A DNA stretch of 32,153 bases from Planctomycetota bacterium. GTDB taxonomy: Bacteria; Planctomycetota; Phycisphaerae; Sedimentisphaerales; Anaerobacaceae. The notes beneath the pieces were generated by a model that was not told the DNA's origin, did not search any database, and worked only from the letters and a program-made list of their open reading frames with translations. Shown here piece after piece: positions 16,617-24,927 of this stretch (its first letter is position 1; each line of letters begins with the position of its first letter). Location of the stretch: the NCBI GenBank assembly GCA_023481165.1, contig JAMCWO010000029.1:1-32153 (forward strand), read 5' to 3'. A program made the translations under genes and the position numbers.

Positions 16617-16688
16617 GTAGGGTGGGCTGTGCCCACCATTTACCGTCCGGCTTACCCGTGGGTGATTGGTGGGCACAGCCCACCCTAC
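16617..16688. repeat. GTAGGGTGGGC element, copy 1 (72 bp)
   Basis: GTAGGGTGGGCTGTGCCCACC at the left is mirrored by GGTGGGCACAGCCCACCCTAC at the right. It lies between the convergent hydrolase and maturase genes. The copy at 22507-22578 has the same length and both end sequences. Confidence 0.9.
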
Positions 16689-16707
16689 GCGACTGAACTA
16701 GAGGTTC

Positions 16708-17967
16708 TCAAGAGGCTTCCCCGCGCCCGAGGCAGCAATTCTTGTACTTGCGGCCGCTGCCGCAGGGGCATGGGTCGTTGCGACCCATGCGGGGCACGGT
16801 CTGAGGCGCCACGGCCGGTCGCGCCGGCGGTTGTGGCTGCTGCCACAACGCCGCGACCTGGGCCACGAACGGCCGGCAGTGCGTGAAGAAACGTTTGTAG
16901 CCGCTACACAGGTAATTCAAGCCCGGCTCGCCATCGGGAGTCACAAGAAAGCGATTCTTGGGACACTCGCCGTTGCACATGGCCCGGACCTCGCAGACCT
17001 GGCAGCACCGTGGCAGTGTGTCCCGCTTGGCCCGCCCGAACGCCTGCTGCGCGGGGCTGTCCAGCAACGCGGCCAGCGGCGTCTGGCGGATGTTGCCCAG
17101 GCGATGCTCGCCGTCGGTGAAGTGGTCGCAGCAGTAAAAGTCCCCGTTGTGCTCGACCACGGGCACGCCGCCGCAGACCTCCTTGAAGATGCACAACGTG
17201 TGCTCCTGCTGGAACGCCGGTCGGACCGCCTCCTCGAAAATCTGCACCTTGACCCGCCCGATGTCCCGCGCCACCCACTCGTCGAAGACGGCACGGAGGA
17301 AGCTACCCCAGGCCTCCGCCGGTACCGTGCGCTCGCTCACGTCCCCTTTGGCCTCCGACTGTCGCTCCACCAGGGGAAGAAAGCTCAGATACGGCGCCTC
17401 CAACTGCCGCAGGAATCGATACACGTCGGACGGGGATTCCACGTTGTGCGCGCCGACCACGCACAGGATTTCGCAGGGAACGTGATGCTGCTGCAGCAGT
17501 CGATAGCCGCGCATTGCCTGCTCATGGACCGGCCGGCCATCTTTTGTCCGGCGGTACCGGTCGTGCATTTCCCGCGGGCCGTCGATGCTGATCCCGACAC
17601 GGAAGTCCTCCGCCGCCCAGAAGCGACACCAGTCTTCGTCCAGGAGTGTGCCGTTGGTCTGTATCCCATTGACGATGCGACGACCGGCGGGTTGATGCTT
17701 TCGTTGGAGCGCCACGATTTGGCGGAAGTAGTCCAGTCCCAACAGGGTTGGCTCTCCCCCATGCCAGGAGAAGGGAACTACCGGCTCGGTGCAGGCGTCG
17801 ATGTGTTGAACGATATACTCCTCCAGCAGGTCATCGGACATGCGGAAGGACTCCCCTTTCGGGTACAGCCTGTCCCTCCCGACGTAGTAACAGTACGCAC
17901 AGTCCAAGTTGCAGACCGGACCGGCCGGCTTGGCGAAGACCTGAAACTCACGAGACGCTCGGGCCAT
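16708..17967 (-). CDS. Radical SAM anaerobic sulfatase maturase with SEC-C tail
   Basis: 419 residues. AAGGTGG precedes the ATG at 17967. The radical SAM cluster site is Cys19-x3-Cys23-x2-Cys26 (CNLDCAYC). SPASM-region cysteines follow (CGGVPVVEHNGDFYCCDHF, CCQVCEVRAMCNGECPKNRF), expected to carry two more 4Fe-4S clusters; the Asp of YCCDHF fits the proposed catalytic base. The enzyme oxidises a Cys or Ser of a sulfatase to formylglycine without oxygen, in the cytoplasm before export. The C-terminus adds a Pro/Gln linker and a SEC-C zinc motif (GRNDPCPCGSGRKYKNCC), known from SecA. No sulfatase gene lies in this window, so it probably serves targets elsewhere. A related peptide-modifying SPASM enzyme is possible. 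Confidence 0.93.
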   Translation of the reverse strand: MARASREFQVFAKPAGPVCNLDCAYCYYVGRDRLYPKGESFRMSDDLLEEYIVQHIDACTEPVVPFSWHGGEPTLLGLDYFRQIVALQRKHQPAGRRIVNGIQTNGTLLDEDWCRFWAAEDFRVGISIDGPREMHDRYRRTKDGRPVHEQAMRGYRLLQQHHVPCEILCVVGAHNVESPSDVYRFLRQLEAPYLSFLPLVERQSEAKGDVSERTVPAEAWGSFLRAVFDEWVARDIGRVKVQIFEEAVRPAFQQEHTLCIFKEVCGGVPVVEHNGDFYCCDHFTDGEHRLGNIRQTPLAALLDSPAQQAFGRAKRDTLPRCCQVCEVRAMCNGECPKNRFLVTPDGEPGLNYLCSGYKRFFTHCRPFVAQVAALWQQPQPPARPAVAPQTVPRMGRNDPCPCGSGRKYKNCCLGRGEAS

Positions 17968-18109
17968 GGGTCCACCTTCATATCAGACGGCAAATCTGGG
18001 CCGCCAGAGGAGTGAAGGGTAGCACATTCGATCATTGGCGTCGAACGAAACCTGTCGCAATGCGATCAGTCGTACGGATTCGGAGGAATCGGTGCGCGGC
18101 AGGGATTCT

Positions 18110-18160
18110 GTCATCCTTCGCCGCGTTCAGCGCTTGCCCGGAGCGTAGCGAAGGGATGAC
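18110..18160. repeat. GTCATCC-family palindromic element, copy 2
   Basis: GTCATCCTTCG at the left and CGAAGGGATGAC at the right enclose a GAGCGTAGCG-type centre. It is downstream of the nitric oxide reductase gene and is a longer relative of 1651-1679. Confidence 0.7.
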
Positions 18161-18191
18161 AAGCGCAGCGCGCGAGTCAATCCAACCCACA

Positions 18192-20510
18192 TCACGATGG
18201 CTTTGTGACGAACGCGCCGGCGGGTTCCTCGGTGCCGACCGTCGCCGGACGGTTGCGCCGGTAGAAGGTCCGCAGGGCCAGGTAGACGATGGGGAGGATG
18301 CCGCCGACGATGAACAGGATGTCGCCGGGGAGGCGCGCCCATTCCAGGCCACGGACCAGCGGCTGCGCGTAGAACTCCGCCGTGCGGGCGTGCCAGTAGC
18401 CGTTTTGCAGGCTGTCGCGGAATTGCAGGAAGCCGACCGGGACAAGATTGATGAAGAGCATCCAGGCCAGGCCGAGATTCAAACTCCAGAAGGAAATCCC
18501 CATCGCCGCGTTGCTGGCACGGTCCTGCGGAATGAAGTAGCGGGCGACGAAGACCAGGAACCCCATTGCCAGCATGCCGTAGACACCCATCAGGGCCCCG
18601 TGGCCGTGATTGGCGGTGAACTGGGTCCCGATTTCATAATAGCTGACGATCGGCAGATTGATGAGGAAGCCGAAGACCCCGGCTCCGAGGAAATTCCAGA
18701 AGCCGACCGCGATCAGGAACATGACCGCCCATTTGTGAGGAAAGGCCCGGCCGCTGGTGCCGAGCATCGTCCGTTTCTCCGGCGGCGTGCCCAGTTGCAT
18801 GAACCGGTACGCTTCATAGGTCAGCAGGAGCAGCGGGATCACCTCCAGCGCCGAGAAGAACGCCCCCAACGCCATCTCGACGGCGGGCGAGCCGTTGAAA
18901 TAAATGTGATGCAGCGTGCCGATGACGCCACCGACGGAGTAAAGAATGATATCGAGGTAGATCACGGTCGTCGCCACGACCACCGGCACCACGCCGAGCA
19001 GCACGAAGACATAGGCGACCATGATCGTCGTGAAAAGCTCCAGGAAATCTTCCACCCACAGGTGCACCACCCAGAACCGCCAGAAGTCCGCCACCACGAA
19101 GGAGACCTCCTTGCCGATCGCCAGGCCGACCGCGTAGAACAAGGGGAGCGACAGGGCGCTGTACAGGAACAGGTACGGCATGTTGCCCGGATGCTCGCCG
19201 CGCAGGGCCGGCCAGATCCCCCGGGCGACAATCACCAGCCAGATCACCATCCCGACGACCAGCAGGATCTGCCAGAGCCGGCCCAGGTCGAGGTATTCCC
19301 AGCCCTGATCGCCGATCCAGAACCAGGGGCCTTTGAGGTAGCCCTGGATGGACGCCGCCTCGCCGATCAGGCTGCCGACGACGATCGCCACGAGGGCCAC
19401 GAACATCACCAGGGCCAGCGTGCCCTGATGCTTCGGCTCGCGGCGCGCGATCAGCGGGGCGATGAAAATGCCCAGGGCCAGGAAGCTGGCCACGATGAAG
19501 AACAGGGCCAGTTGGACATGCCAGGTCCGCGTCAGGTTGTAGGGAAGCCACTGGGCGAGAGCCGCGCCGCCGATGCCTTCGGGCGCCGCGTGATAATGGG
19601 CGTTCGCTCCCCCCAGGAGTCCCTGGGCCAGGAATAGTCCCGCCACGACCAGGAAGTACCACGCCGTCATGCGCTGCGACGGCGTCAGTGCCACGCGGCC
19701 GGGCTCACTGAAGACCACCTTCTGTTCCTGATCCGCCGGCACACGGTGCCAGCCCAGCCAGGCGTACTGCCCGAACAGAAAGAAGATGACTCCCGCCCCG
19801 CAGAGCAAAGCGACCAGGCTCAAGGCGCTCCACAAGACGGCATCGGCCGTCGGGGCGTTGGCAGCCGCCGGCTCGGCGGGCCAGTTGTTCGTGTAGGAGT
19901 AGTCCGCGCCCGGCCGGGTCGTTGTGCAGGCCCACACGGCCCACGAGAAGTAGCTGGTCAGGGCGCGAATCTCCTGCGGGTCGAGGATAGAGGGTCTCTT
20001 GAGCCCCTGCTGCCGGTCAAGCGGTCCGAACCAGCCCGCGTAGTGCTCCACCAGGGCTTGATAGGCATGAATTTGTCCCGCGCTGTATGTGATCGTCCGC
20101 GTCTGCGGGTCCCAGGTGTTGCGTTTGGAGTCGTCGATCACTTTCTGACGGATGGCCGCCGTGATCTGGGCTCCCGGCGCACCGGCATAGAACGTCAACA
20201 TCATCTGCGTGGCCCGGTGCAAATAGTCGGCGGTGAAGTCCGGCCCAAGATAAGCCCCGTGACCAAAGATCGTCCCATGCTGCATCAGGCCATACTTGCG
20301 GAATACCTGCTGGCCCGCCTGGATGTCCTGGCCGGTGAACACGACCTCGCCCGTGGCGCTCACAACCTTCTCCGGGATGGGCGGGTGCTGCGTATAAACC
20401 TTGTAGGCCATGATCCCCAGCACGACGAATCCGACCAGAAACGTCAGAATGGCAATCTGGGCCCACCAGTGCGAGATGACCATCGGTTTGCGGGGCGTAT
20501 CCATATCCAT
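18192..20510 (-). CDS. norB: Quinol-dependent nitric oxide reductase (qNOR)
   Basis: 772 residues, the size of qNOR rather than the 450-aa cNOR subunit. The ATG at 20510 has GGGGAG three bases upstream; 51 extra codons of open frame lack support. The N-terminal periplasmic domain (QQVFRKYGLMQHGTIFGHGA) is the NorC-like region without a CxxCH haem c site, which marks the quinol type. All metal ligands fit: His331 and His637 for haem b, His635 for haem b3, and His483, His534, His535 with Glu487 for non-haem iron. It reduces two NO to N2O using quinol. No norC, norQ or norD is nearby; single-gene qNORs are normal and often serve NO detoxification. It is the last gene after the TRAP cluster but has its own promoter. 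Confidence 0.96.
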   Translation of the reverse strand: MDMDTPRKPMVISHWWAQIAILTFLVGFVVLGIMAYKVYTQHPPIPEKVVSATGEVVFTGQDIQAGQQVFRKYGLMQHGTIFGHGAYLGPDFTADYLHRATQMMLTFYAGAPGAQITAAIRQKVIDDSKRNTWDPQTRTITYSAGQIHAYQALVEHYAGWFGPLDRQQGLKRPSILDPQEIRALTSYFSWAVWACTTTRPGADYSYTNNWPAEPAAANAPTADAVLWSALSLVALLCGAGVIFFLFGQYAWLGWHRVPADQEQKVVFSEPGRVALTPSQRMTAWYFLVVAGLFLAQGLLGGANAHYHAAPEGIGGAALAQWLPYNLTRTWHVQLALFFIVASFLALGIFIAPLIARREPKHQGTLALVMFVALVAIVVGSLIGEAASIQGYLKGPWFWIGDQGWEYLDLGRLWQILLVVGMVIWLVIVARGIWPALRGEHPGNMPYLFLYSALSLPLFYAVGLAIGKEVSFVVADFWRFWVVHLWVEDFLELFTTIMVAYVFVLLGVVPVVVATTVIYLDIILYSVGGVIGTLHHIYFNGSPAVEMALGAFFSALEVIPLLLLTYEAYRFMQLGTPPEKRTMLGTSGRAFPHKWAVMFLIAVGFWNFLGAGVFGFLINLPIVSYYEIGTQFTANHGHGALMGVYGMLAMGFLVFVARYFIPQDRASNAAMGISFWSLNLGLAWMLFINLVPVGFLQFRDSLQNGYWHARTAEFYAQPLVRGLEWARLPGDILFIVGGILPIVYLALRTFYRRNRPATVGTEEPAGAFVTKPS

Positions 20511-20531
20511 ATTCTCCCCTATCGCGCCTCT

Positions 20532-20560
20532 ATCTAACCGCGACAGCACAGACAGGTCAA
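20532..20560 (-). promoter_or_regulatory. Candidate promoter of the NO reductase gene
   Basis: On the minus strand TTGACC (20560-20555), a 17-bp spacer and TTAGAT (20537-20532). The -35 is good, the -10 weak. I found no clear FNR/NnrR or NorR box here, so NO-responsive control is not shown. Confidence 0.35.
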
Positions 20561-20674
20561 GATCATCACACAGATACGTGGTCGCCTCCAAGCCGGAATT
20601 CTCCTGATTTGGCAGGCGCGTTTTGCTCACGTGGAGGCCCGCGACACTACTGTCAAAATGCATGGGGCCGGTTT

Positions 20675-20718
20675 GTAGTGTGCCCGTGAGGGCATAGAAG
20701 AACGCCTTACGGCGTCAC
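20675..20718. repeat. GTAGTG...CACTAC element, copy 2
   Basis: GTAGTGTGCCCGTGAGGGCA then CGCCTTACGGCGTCAC. The final CACTAC is altered. It lies right after the dctM stop codon (7 bp), before the NO reductase gene, where it may separate the two transcripts. Confidence 0.8.
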
Positions 20719-20725
20719 GGCGAAC

Positions 20726-22030
20726 CTAGGGATGGATCCAACGGGGCAGGATCAGGGCGATGTCGGGAAAGAGAATCAGAAGAATGGCGACGACAATCAT
20801 CGCGACCAGGAACGGCATGGAGCCGCGAAAGATCGTTTCCAGCGGCACATCCCGGTTCATCCCGCTGACGACATACACGCACACGCCCACCGGCGGCGTG
20901 ACGACGCCCATCTGCGTCACCAGCACGATCATCACGCCGAACCAGATCGCGTCGTAACCCAGGTTTATCACGACCGGGTAGAAGATGGGAATCGTCAAGA
21001 GGACCAAGGCCAAGGCATCCACAAAGCAGCCGGCGATCAGGTAAAAGACCACGATCAGCCCCATGACAATCCAGCCCGGCAGGGCCAGGCCACCCAGCCA
21101 CGTTGCCAGGGCGAAGGGAATGCGCGTCACCGCCAGGAAATGCCCGAAGACGACCGCCCCCGCGACGATGATCATCACCATGCACGAGGTCCGCAGCGTC
21201 TCCCTGAACGATTGCACGAGCGTCTTGAAGCTCAGGTTGCGCTTGAGGACCGTGATCAGGATGGTGCCGGCCGCTCCGATCGCAGCGCCCTCGGTAGGCG
21301 TGAAGAAGCCGTAGAACATGCCGCCCATCACGGCCAGGAAGAGCACCAGTGTCTCCCACATGCCCCGCAGGGACAGGACCTTCGCCTTCCAGGGCGTGGA
21401 GGGCGCCCGCGGCCCCAGCTCCGGCCGGCGAACGCACTGCCAGTAGATCACGAGACAAAACAGCAGCGCCGTCAGAATCCCCGGCAGAATCCCCGAGATG
21501 AAGAGCTTGCCGATGGATTGCTCGGTCATGATGGCATAGACGATGAATACGACGCTGGGCGGGATCATCATGCCGATGCTGCCGCCGGAAGCGATCGTGC
21601 CGCAGGCCAACTCCATGCTGTATTTGTATCTGCGCATCTCCGGCAGGGCCACCGCCGCCATCGTTGCTGTCGTGGCCGGGCCCGAGCCGCAGATCGCCCC
21701 AAAGGCGGTGCAGGCGCCGACCGTCGCCATCGCCAAGCCGCCGGGCAGAGGTCCCAGCCAATGATACGCCGCATCGAAGAGCCGCCGGCTGATCCCGCCG
21801 TGAAAGGCCACCTGGCCCATCAGAACGAATAGCGGAATCACGGTCAGGCTGTACGAGGCGAAGGTCTTGTAGAGATCGAACGTCAGAACGCTGACGGCCG
21901 CGTGAAGATTGACGACCACCGCGAAGCCGACGAACCCCACCACCGCCATCGCGATCGCCACCGGTATGCTGCTGCACAACAGCACCACCAGCGCCACGCA
22001 TCCAACAATCCCTATCTGTTCCGGCGTCAC
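20726..22030 (-). CDS. dctM: TRAP transporter large permease, DctM
   Basis: 434 residues from a GTG at 22030 that overlaps the dctQ stop codon (GTGA), so the two are translationally coupled. Further upstream the frame overlaps dctQ and is not coding. About 12 hydrophobic segments are visible, with glycine-rich motifs typical of DctM (SGPATTATMAAVALPEMRR, ASGGSIGMMIPPS, PTEGAAIGAAGTI, CFVDALALVLLTIPIFYPV). It is the ion-coupled permease that, with DctQ, imports a solute handed over by the DctP binding protein at the expense of a Na+ or H+ gradient. Length is normal for the family (about 425-435). The substrate is set by DctP and cannot be read here. Confidence 0.96.
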   Translation of the reverse strand: MTPEQIGIVGCVALVVLLCSSIPVAIAMAVVGFVGFAVVVNLHAAVSVLTFDLYKTFASYSLTVIPLFVLMGQVAFHGGISRRLFDAAYHWLGPLPGGLAMATVGACTAFGAICGSGPATTATMAAVALPEMRRYKYSMELACGTIASGGSIGMMIPPSVVFIVYAIMTEQSIGKLFISGILPGILTALLFCLVIYWQCVRRPELGPRAPSTPWKAKVLSLRGMWETLVLFLAVMGGMFYGFFTPTEGAAIGAAGTILITVLKRNLSFKTLVQSFRETLRTSCMVMIIVAGAVVFGHFLAVTRIPFALATWLGGLALPGWIVMGLIVVFYLIAGCFVDALALVLLTIPIFYPVVINLGYDAIWFGVMIVLVTQMGVVTPPVGVCVYVVSGMNRDVPLETIFRGSMPFLVAMIVVAILLILFPDIALILPRWIHP

Positions 22031-22602
22031 GGCTTCATCAGCTCCTTCCCCGGATGCGTCATCTGGTACAGGAGCACCAGGATCGTCGCCGCCGTGCACA
22101 GAGCCATCCAATGCGCCAGCCAGAAGATCGGCCACCGCAGCGTGACCATCCCCTGGTGATTGGCCTTCAGCTCCATGCCGTACAGGACGAACCGCCACGT
22201 CAGAAAGGCGAACACGGAGATGAAGACGAGGGCCACGAGCGTGCTCAGCACGATCCGCCCGCGTGCGGAAAGCTTCTGGGGGAGAAACTCGATAGATACG
22301 TGCCCACGGCAGGCCGTCGTGTAGGGCAGCGCCCCGGTAATCGCGATCGCCCCCAGGACCTCCACGAGGTCATAGGCACCGTTGAGGGGATATCCCAAGC
22401 GGCGGGCAACCACGTCCACGCACGTCAGGATGATCATGGCCGCCACAGCCAGCCCTGCGGTGCCCGCCAGGAGCCCGACCAACCGGCGCAGAAGTACCGC
22501 GTAGGCGTAGGGTGGGCTGTGCCCACCATTCGTCGTTTTGTTCATCCGTGGGGGATTGGTGGGCATAGCCCACCCTACGAGTTGCAGAAGAGCTGGCTTC
22601 AC
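22027..22602 (-). CDS. dctQ: TRAP transporter small permease, DctQ, with repeat-derived N-terminus
   Basis: 191 residues from a GTG at 22602 that follows the dctP stop codon (TAA) with no gap. Four hydrophobic helices are visible (for example LAVAAMIILTCVDVVARRLG and IVLSTLVALVFISVFAFLTW), with the family's GAYDLVEVLGAIAITGALP and GHVSIEFLPQ region. Residues 9-32 (VGWAMPTNPP through NGGHSPPYA) are the translation of the 72-bp repeat at 22507-22578, so this N-terminus is not homologous to normal DctQ. Starts within the repeat (ATG codons at residues 13 and 20) would shorten it; no good ribosome site follows the repeat. DctQ joins DctM in the membrane. Stop overlaps the dctM start by 4 bp. Confidence 0.9.
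   Translation of the reverse strand: MKPALLQLVGWAMPTNPPRMNKTTNGGHSPPYAYAVLLRRLVGLLAGTAGLAVAAMIILTCVDVVARRLGYPLNGAYDLVEVLGAIAITGALPYTTACRGHVSIEFLPQKLSARGRIVLSTLVALVFISVFAFLTWRFVLYGMELKANHQGMVTLRWPIFWLAHWMALCTAATILVLLYQMTHPGKELMKP
22507..22578. repeat. GTAGGGTGGGC element, copy 2 (72 bp), inside dctQ
   Basis: Same length and same ends as 16617-16688 (GTAGGGTGGGCTGTGCCCACC ... GCCCACCCTAC), with differing bases mainly in the centre. At 72 bp it adds 24 codons to dctQ without shifting the frame. Confidence 0.9.
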
Positions 22603-23694
22603 TTACTGACCTGTCGACGGGGAATACTTCGCAATCAGGTCCTGGGCATCCTTGAGGAACTGGTCTCCGGGCAGATTCTTCTCCTTCGCGGCCTTCACAT
22701 AGTCGTCCAGGACCGGCTGCACGGCCTGCTTCCACTTCTGCTGCTCCTCGGCCGACAGTGAGATCATTTCGCGCTGGAGGCCCTCGACGAACTCGCACCC
22801 CTCGGCATCGGCCTGGTCCCAGGCCTGCCCATGCCTGGCCACCCATTCTTGGCTGACCTCCGTGAAGACCTTCTGGATATCGGGCGGCAGGCTCTCCCAC
22901 TTTTTCGCATTCATCGTGACGAACATGGCCGTCGTGTAGCCGACCGCCGGCACTTCCGTGATCGAATTGATCACCTCACCCTGCTTCCAGCCCTTGAGGG
23001 TCTCGATGGGACACAGGGTCGCATCGACGACCCCCTTCTGCAGGGACTCGTAGGTATCGCCCTGCGGCATTCCGACGGGCGCAGCGCCCAAGGCCGTGAT
23101 GATCTTGGCGGAAAGTCCCGTGCCGCGGACCTTCATGCCCTTCATGTCTTCCAGGCTCTTGACGGGCTTCTTCGAGGCCAGCAATCCCGGCCCGTGGGCA
23201 TGCGCGTACAGCACGTGCGTATTCGCCACTTCCGCCGGCTTGTACTTCTCCGTCAACTCGGTGGCAATCCGCGTCGCGACAGTGCCGTTGGGATAGCCCA
23301 GCGGCAGGTCCAGTCCCTCCAGCAGCGGGAACCGTCCCGGCGTGTAGGCAAAACAACTCATGCCGATATCCGAGATGCCGTTGACCACGCCCTCGTAGCA
23401 TTGCGGGGCCTGCGTCAGCGCGCCGCCGGGGAAGATCGTGATCTTGACACGGCCATTGGTCCGCGCCTCGATCTCCTTGGCCCAGGCCGCGGCCGTCTTG
23501 GTCTGGATATGGGTCGGCGGGAAGAAGATGCTGTAGTTGAGCTCAATCGGCTTGGAGGCGGCCGGGCTTGCGGCTTTGGGTGCGGCTCCGGGCTTGACGG
23601 CACCGGCCGGTTGCTTCTTGCAGCCCACCAAGGAAAGTCCCATAATAACACTGATCGCGATCGTTGGCAGCAGACACCGTGTGCCTCGATTCAT
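22603..23694 (-). CDS. dctP: TRAP transporter substrate-binding lipoprotein, DctP
   Basis: 363 residues from the ATG at 23694, with GGGAGG 6 bases upstream. A lipoprotein signal ([16 protein letters not shown], lipobox SLVGC) predicts an anchored binding protein rather than the usual free periplasmic form. An Ala/Pro/Lys linker follows. The body fits the DctP family: [66 protein letters not shown], and the conserved arginine of the substrate-binding motif (KVRGTG). Substrate unknown; carboxylates or taurine-type solutes are usual. First gene of dctP-dctQ-dctM, with a strong promoter at 23779-23806. Confidence 0.95.
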   Translation of the reverse strand: MNRGTRCLLPTIAISVIMGLSLVGCKKQPAGAVKPGAAPKAASPAASKPIELNYSIFFPPTHIQTKTAAAWAKEIEARTNGRVKITIFPGGALTQAPQCYEGVVNGISDIGMSCFAYTPGRFPLLEGLDLPLGYPNGTVATRIATELTEKYKPAEVANTHVLYAHAHGPGLLASKKPVKSLEDMKGMKVRGTGLSAKIITALGAAPVGMPQGDTYESLQKGVVDATLCPIETLKGWKQGEVINSITEVPAVGYTTAMFVTMNAKKWESLPPDIQKVFTEVSQEWVARHGQAWDQADAEGCEFVEGLQREMISLSAEEQQKWKQAVQPVLDDYVKAAKEKNLPGDQFLKDAQDLIAKYSPSTGQ

Positions 23695-23778
23695 GTGTGG
23701 CCTCCCAAAACCTACCCTTGTGACTGGCCCGGTACCAGCCAATCTGCCGTTGCCCGAAAACACGCACAGGACACAGGG

Positions 23779-23806
23779 ATTTTACCATCCCGGCGCCGCA
23801 ATGCAA
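23779..23806 (-). promoter_or_regulatory. Predicted promoter of the TRAP operon
   Basis: On the minus strand TTGCAT (23806-23801), a 16-bp spacer and TAAAAT (23784-23779), about 75 bp before the dctP ribosome site. It has the same -35 and spacer as the bipA promoter. Confidence 0.55.
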
Positions 23807-23843
23807 GCCCCGATCTAGCGCCGGCGTGTCCCGGGGGAGCTTC

Positions 23844-24059
23844 CTATTCGGCTGAGGCCACCCAAGCCGCCTCTGCCTGAGCAGTGTCAGGATGCAGCTC
23901 CGAGGCGGTGCCGCGTGTGACGCCTTGGCGGATCACGCACTCCTCGGATCGGATCATCGCAGACTTGTGCGACTCCATCCGATCCGCATCAATTATGATG
24001 CATCCGGTTGCCCAAACCGTCGTCAGAGCCAGGGTGGTCATCCACAGGTACGTCTTCAT
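23844..24059 (-). CDS. Small lipoprotein, 71 aa
   Basis: 71 residues from the ATG at 24059, with GAAGGGAAG directly upstream. MKTYLWMTTLALTTVWATGC is a lipoprotein signal with a terminal cysteine. The mature part is short, polar and acidic (IIIDADRMESHKSAM, then Glu/Ala-rich) and contains a second Cys. No family recognised. It stands 150 bp upstream of dctP on the same strand and has its own promoter (24107-24135). A longer frame to 24095 is open but has no ribosome site. Confidence 0.65.
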   Translation of the reverse strand: MKTYLWMTTLALTTVWATGCIIIDADRMESHKSAMIRSEECVIRQGVTRGTASELHPDTAQAEAAWVASAE

Positions 24060-24106
24060 GATCTTCCCTTCGCACAGAGACCTCAGGGCCGCCAATTCAG
24101 CCCGGC

Positions 24107-24135
24107 ACGATACCAGATTGCCGTGATGGCGTCAA
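24107..24135 (-). promoter_or_regulatory. Predicted promoter of the 71-aa lipoprotein
   Basis: On the minus strand TTGACG (24135-24130), a 17-bp spacer and TATCGT (24112-24107). Transcription would start near 24100, leaving a leader of about 40 nt. Confidence 0.5.
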
Positions 24136-24193
24136 ACGGCACCGCGCGGAATTCGCACCGGCCTCCGCTGCTTATTGGAAGTGTGATCTTTGG

Positions 24194-24290
24194 AGTTTGA
24201 AGGGTGGAGTTTGAAGGGTAAAGTGTAGGGTGTGAAGTGTGAGGGCGGGGCTGCGCCGACTTCAAACTTCACACTTCAGACTTAAAACTT
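24194..24290. repeat. TTTGAAG inverted repeat, copy 2
   Basis: AGTTTGAAGGGTGGAGTTTGAAGG at the left, ACTTCAAACTTCACACTTCAG at the right. It ends 10 bp before the NUDIX start codon, so it lies in or next to the NUDIX leader and ribosome site. Related to 12463-12522. Confidence 0.65.
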
Positions 24291-24299
24291 GGTGGACAC

Positions 24300-24923
24300 A
24301 TGGACCCGAATTGGCTCAAGTGGGCAAAGCAATTGGCGGCTTTATCCCAAGATGGCTTGACCTACTCCGACAACGAGTATGAGATCGAGCGGTACCAACA
24401 GATCCGGCGGATCGCGGCGGAAATGATGTCCGCCGGCTTCGATCTGGAGGCCAAGGCGTTCATCGAGCTGTTCGCCCGGGAGCAGGGCTATGCCACGCCC
24501 AAAGTGGACGTCCGGGGCGCGGTCTTCCGCGATGACAAGATCCTGCTGGTGAAGGAAAAGATCGACGGCGGCTGGACGCTGCCGGGCGGCTGGGCCGACC
24601 CCTGCCAGTCGCCCTCCGAGGCGGTGGCCCGCGAGGTCTTCGAGGAGGCCGGCTTCGAGGTCCGCGTGGTCAAGCTGGCGGCCGTCTACGACCGCAGCAA
24701 GCACCCGCACCTGCCCCCGATGCCTTTCCACCTCTACAAGCTCTTCTTCCTCTGCGAGATCACCGGCGGCCAGGCCACCGAGAGCTACGAGACCACCGGC
24801 GTCGCCTTCTTCGCCGAGGACAGCATTCCCGAGCCGCTTTCCATCTCGCGGACGCTCCCCTTCCAGATCGCCCGCATGTTCGAGCACTACCGCAACCGCG
24901 CCTTGCCGACGGACTTCGATTGA
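24300..24923 (+). CDS. NUDIX hydrolase with N-terminal Nudix-associated domain
   Basis: 207 residues from the ATG at 24300, with a GGTGG site upstream. Residues 1-65 match the helical N-terminal domain that precedes Nudix domains of the YjhB type (WAKQLAALSQDGLTYSDNEYE). The Nudix box starts at Gly97 and contains REVFEEAGF (111-119). The canonical Glu six residues after the first Gly is Gln103 (DPCQSPSEA), while the metal-binding EE is intact. The family cleaves nucleoside diphosphates linked to another group, using Mg2+ or Mn2+; the substrate is unknown. The downstream permease starts 4 bp after the stop codon, so the two form an operon. The repeat at 24194-24290 abuts its start. Confidence 0.93.
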   Translation: MDPNWLKWAKQLAALSQDGLTYSDNEYEIERYQQIRRIAAEMMSAGFDLEAKAFIELFAREQGYATPKVDVRGAVFRDDKILLVKEKIDGGWTLPGGWADPCQSPSEAVAREVFEEAGFEVRVVKLAAVYDRSKHPHLPPMPFHLYKLFFLCEITGGQATESYETTGVAFFAEDSIPEPLSISRTLPFQIARMFEHYRNRALPTDFD

Positions 24924-24927
24924 CCGC

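Noticed and set aside
16617-16688. CRISPR-like repeat
   Set aside because: A single palindromic unit without spacers; its other copy is far away and isolated.
17748-19637. Plus-strand open frame of 629 codons
   Set aside because: Antisense to the maturase and NO reductase; its His/Asp/Glu/Gln bias is typical of antisense to membrane-protein codons.
20532-20575. FNR/NnrR-like box (GATGATCTTGAC) before the NO reductase gene
   Set aside because: It does not fit TTGAT-N4-ATCAA or a NorR GT-N7-AC array well enough.
20715-22001. Minus-strand open frame of 428 codons over dctM
   Set aside because: It is a frame-shifted reading of dctM with Arg/Gly-rich composition; the true frame has all DctM motifs.
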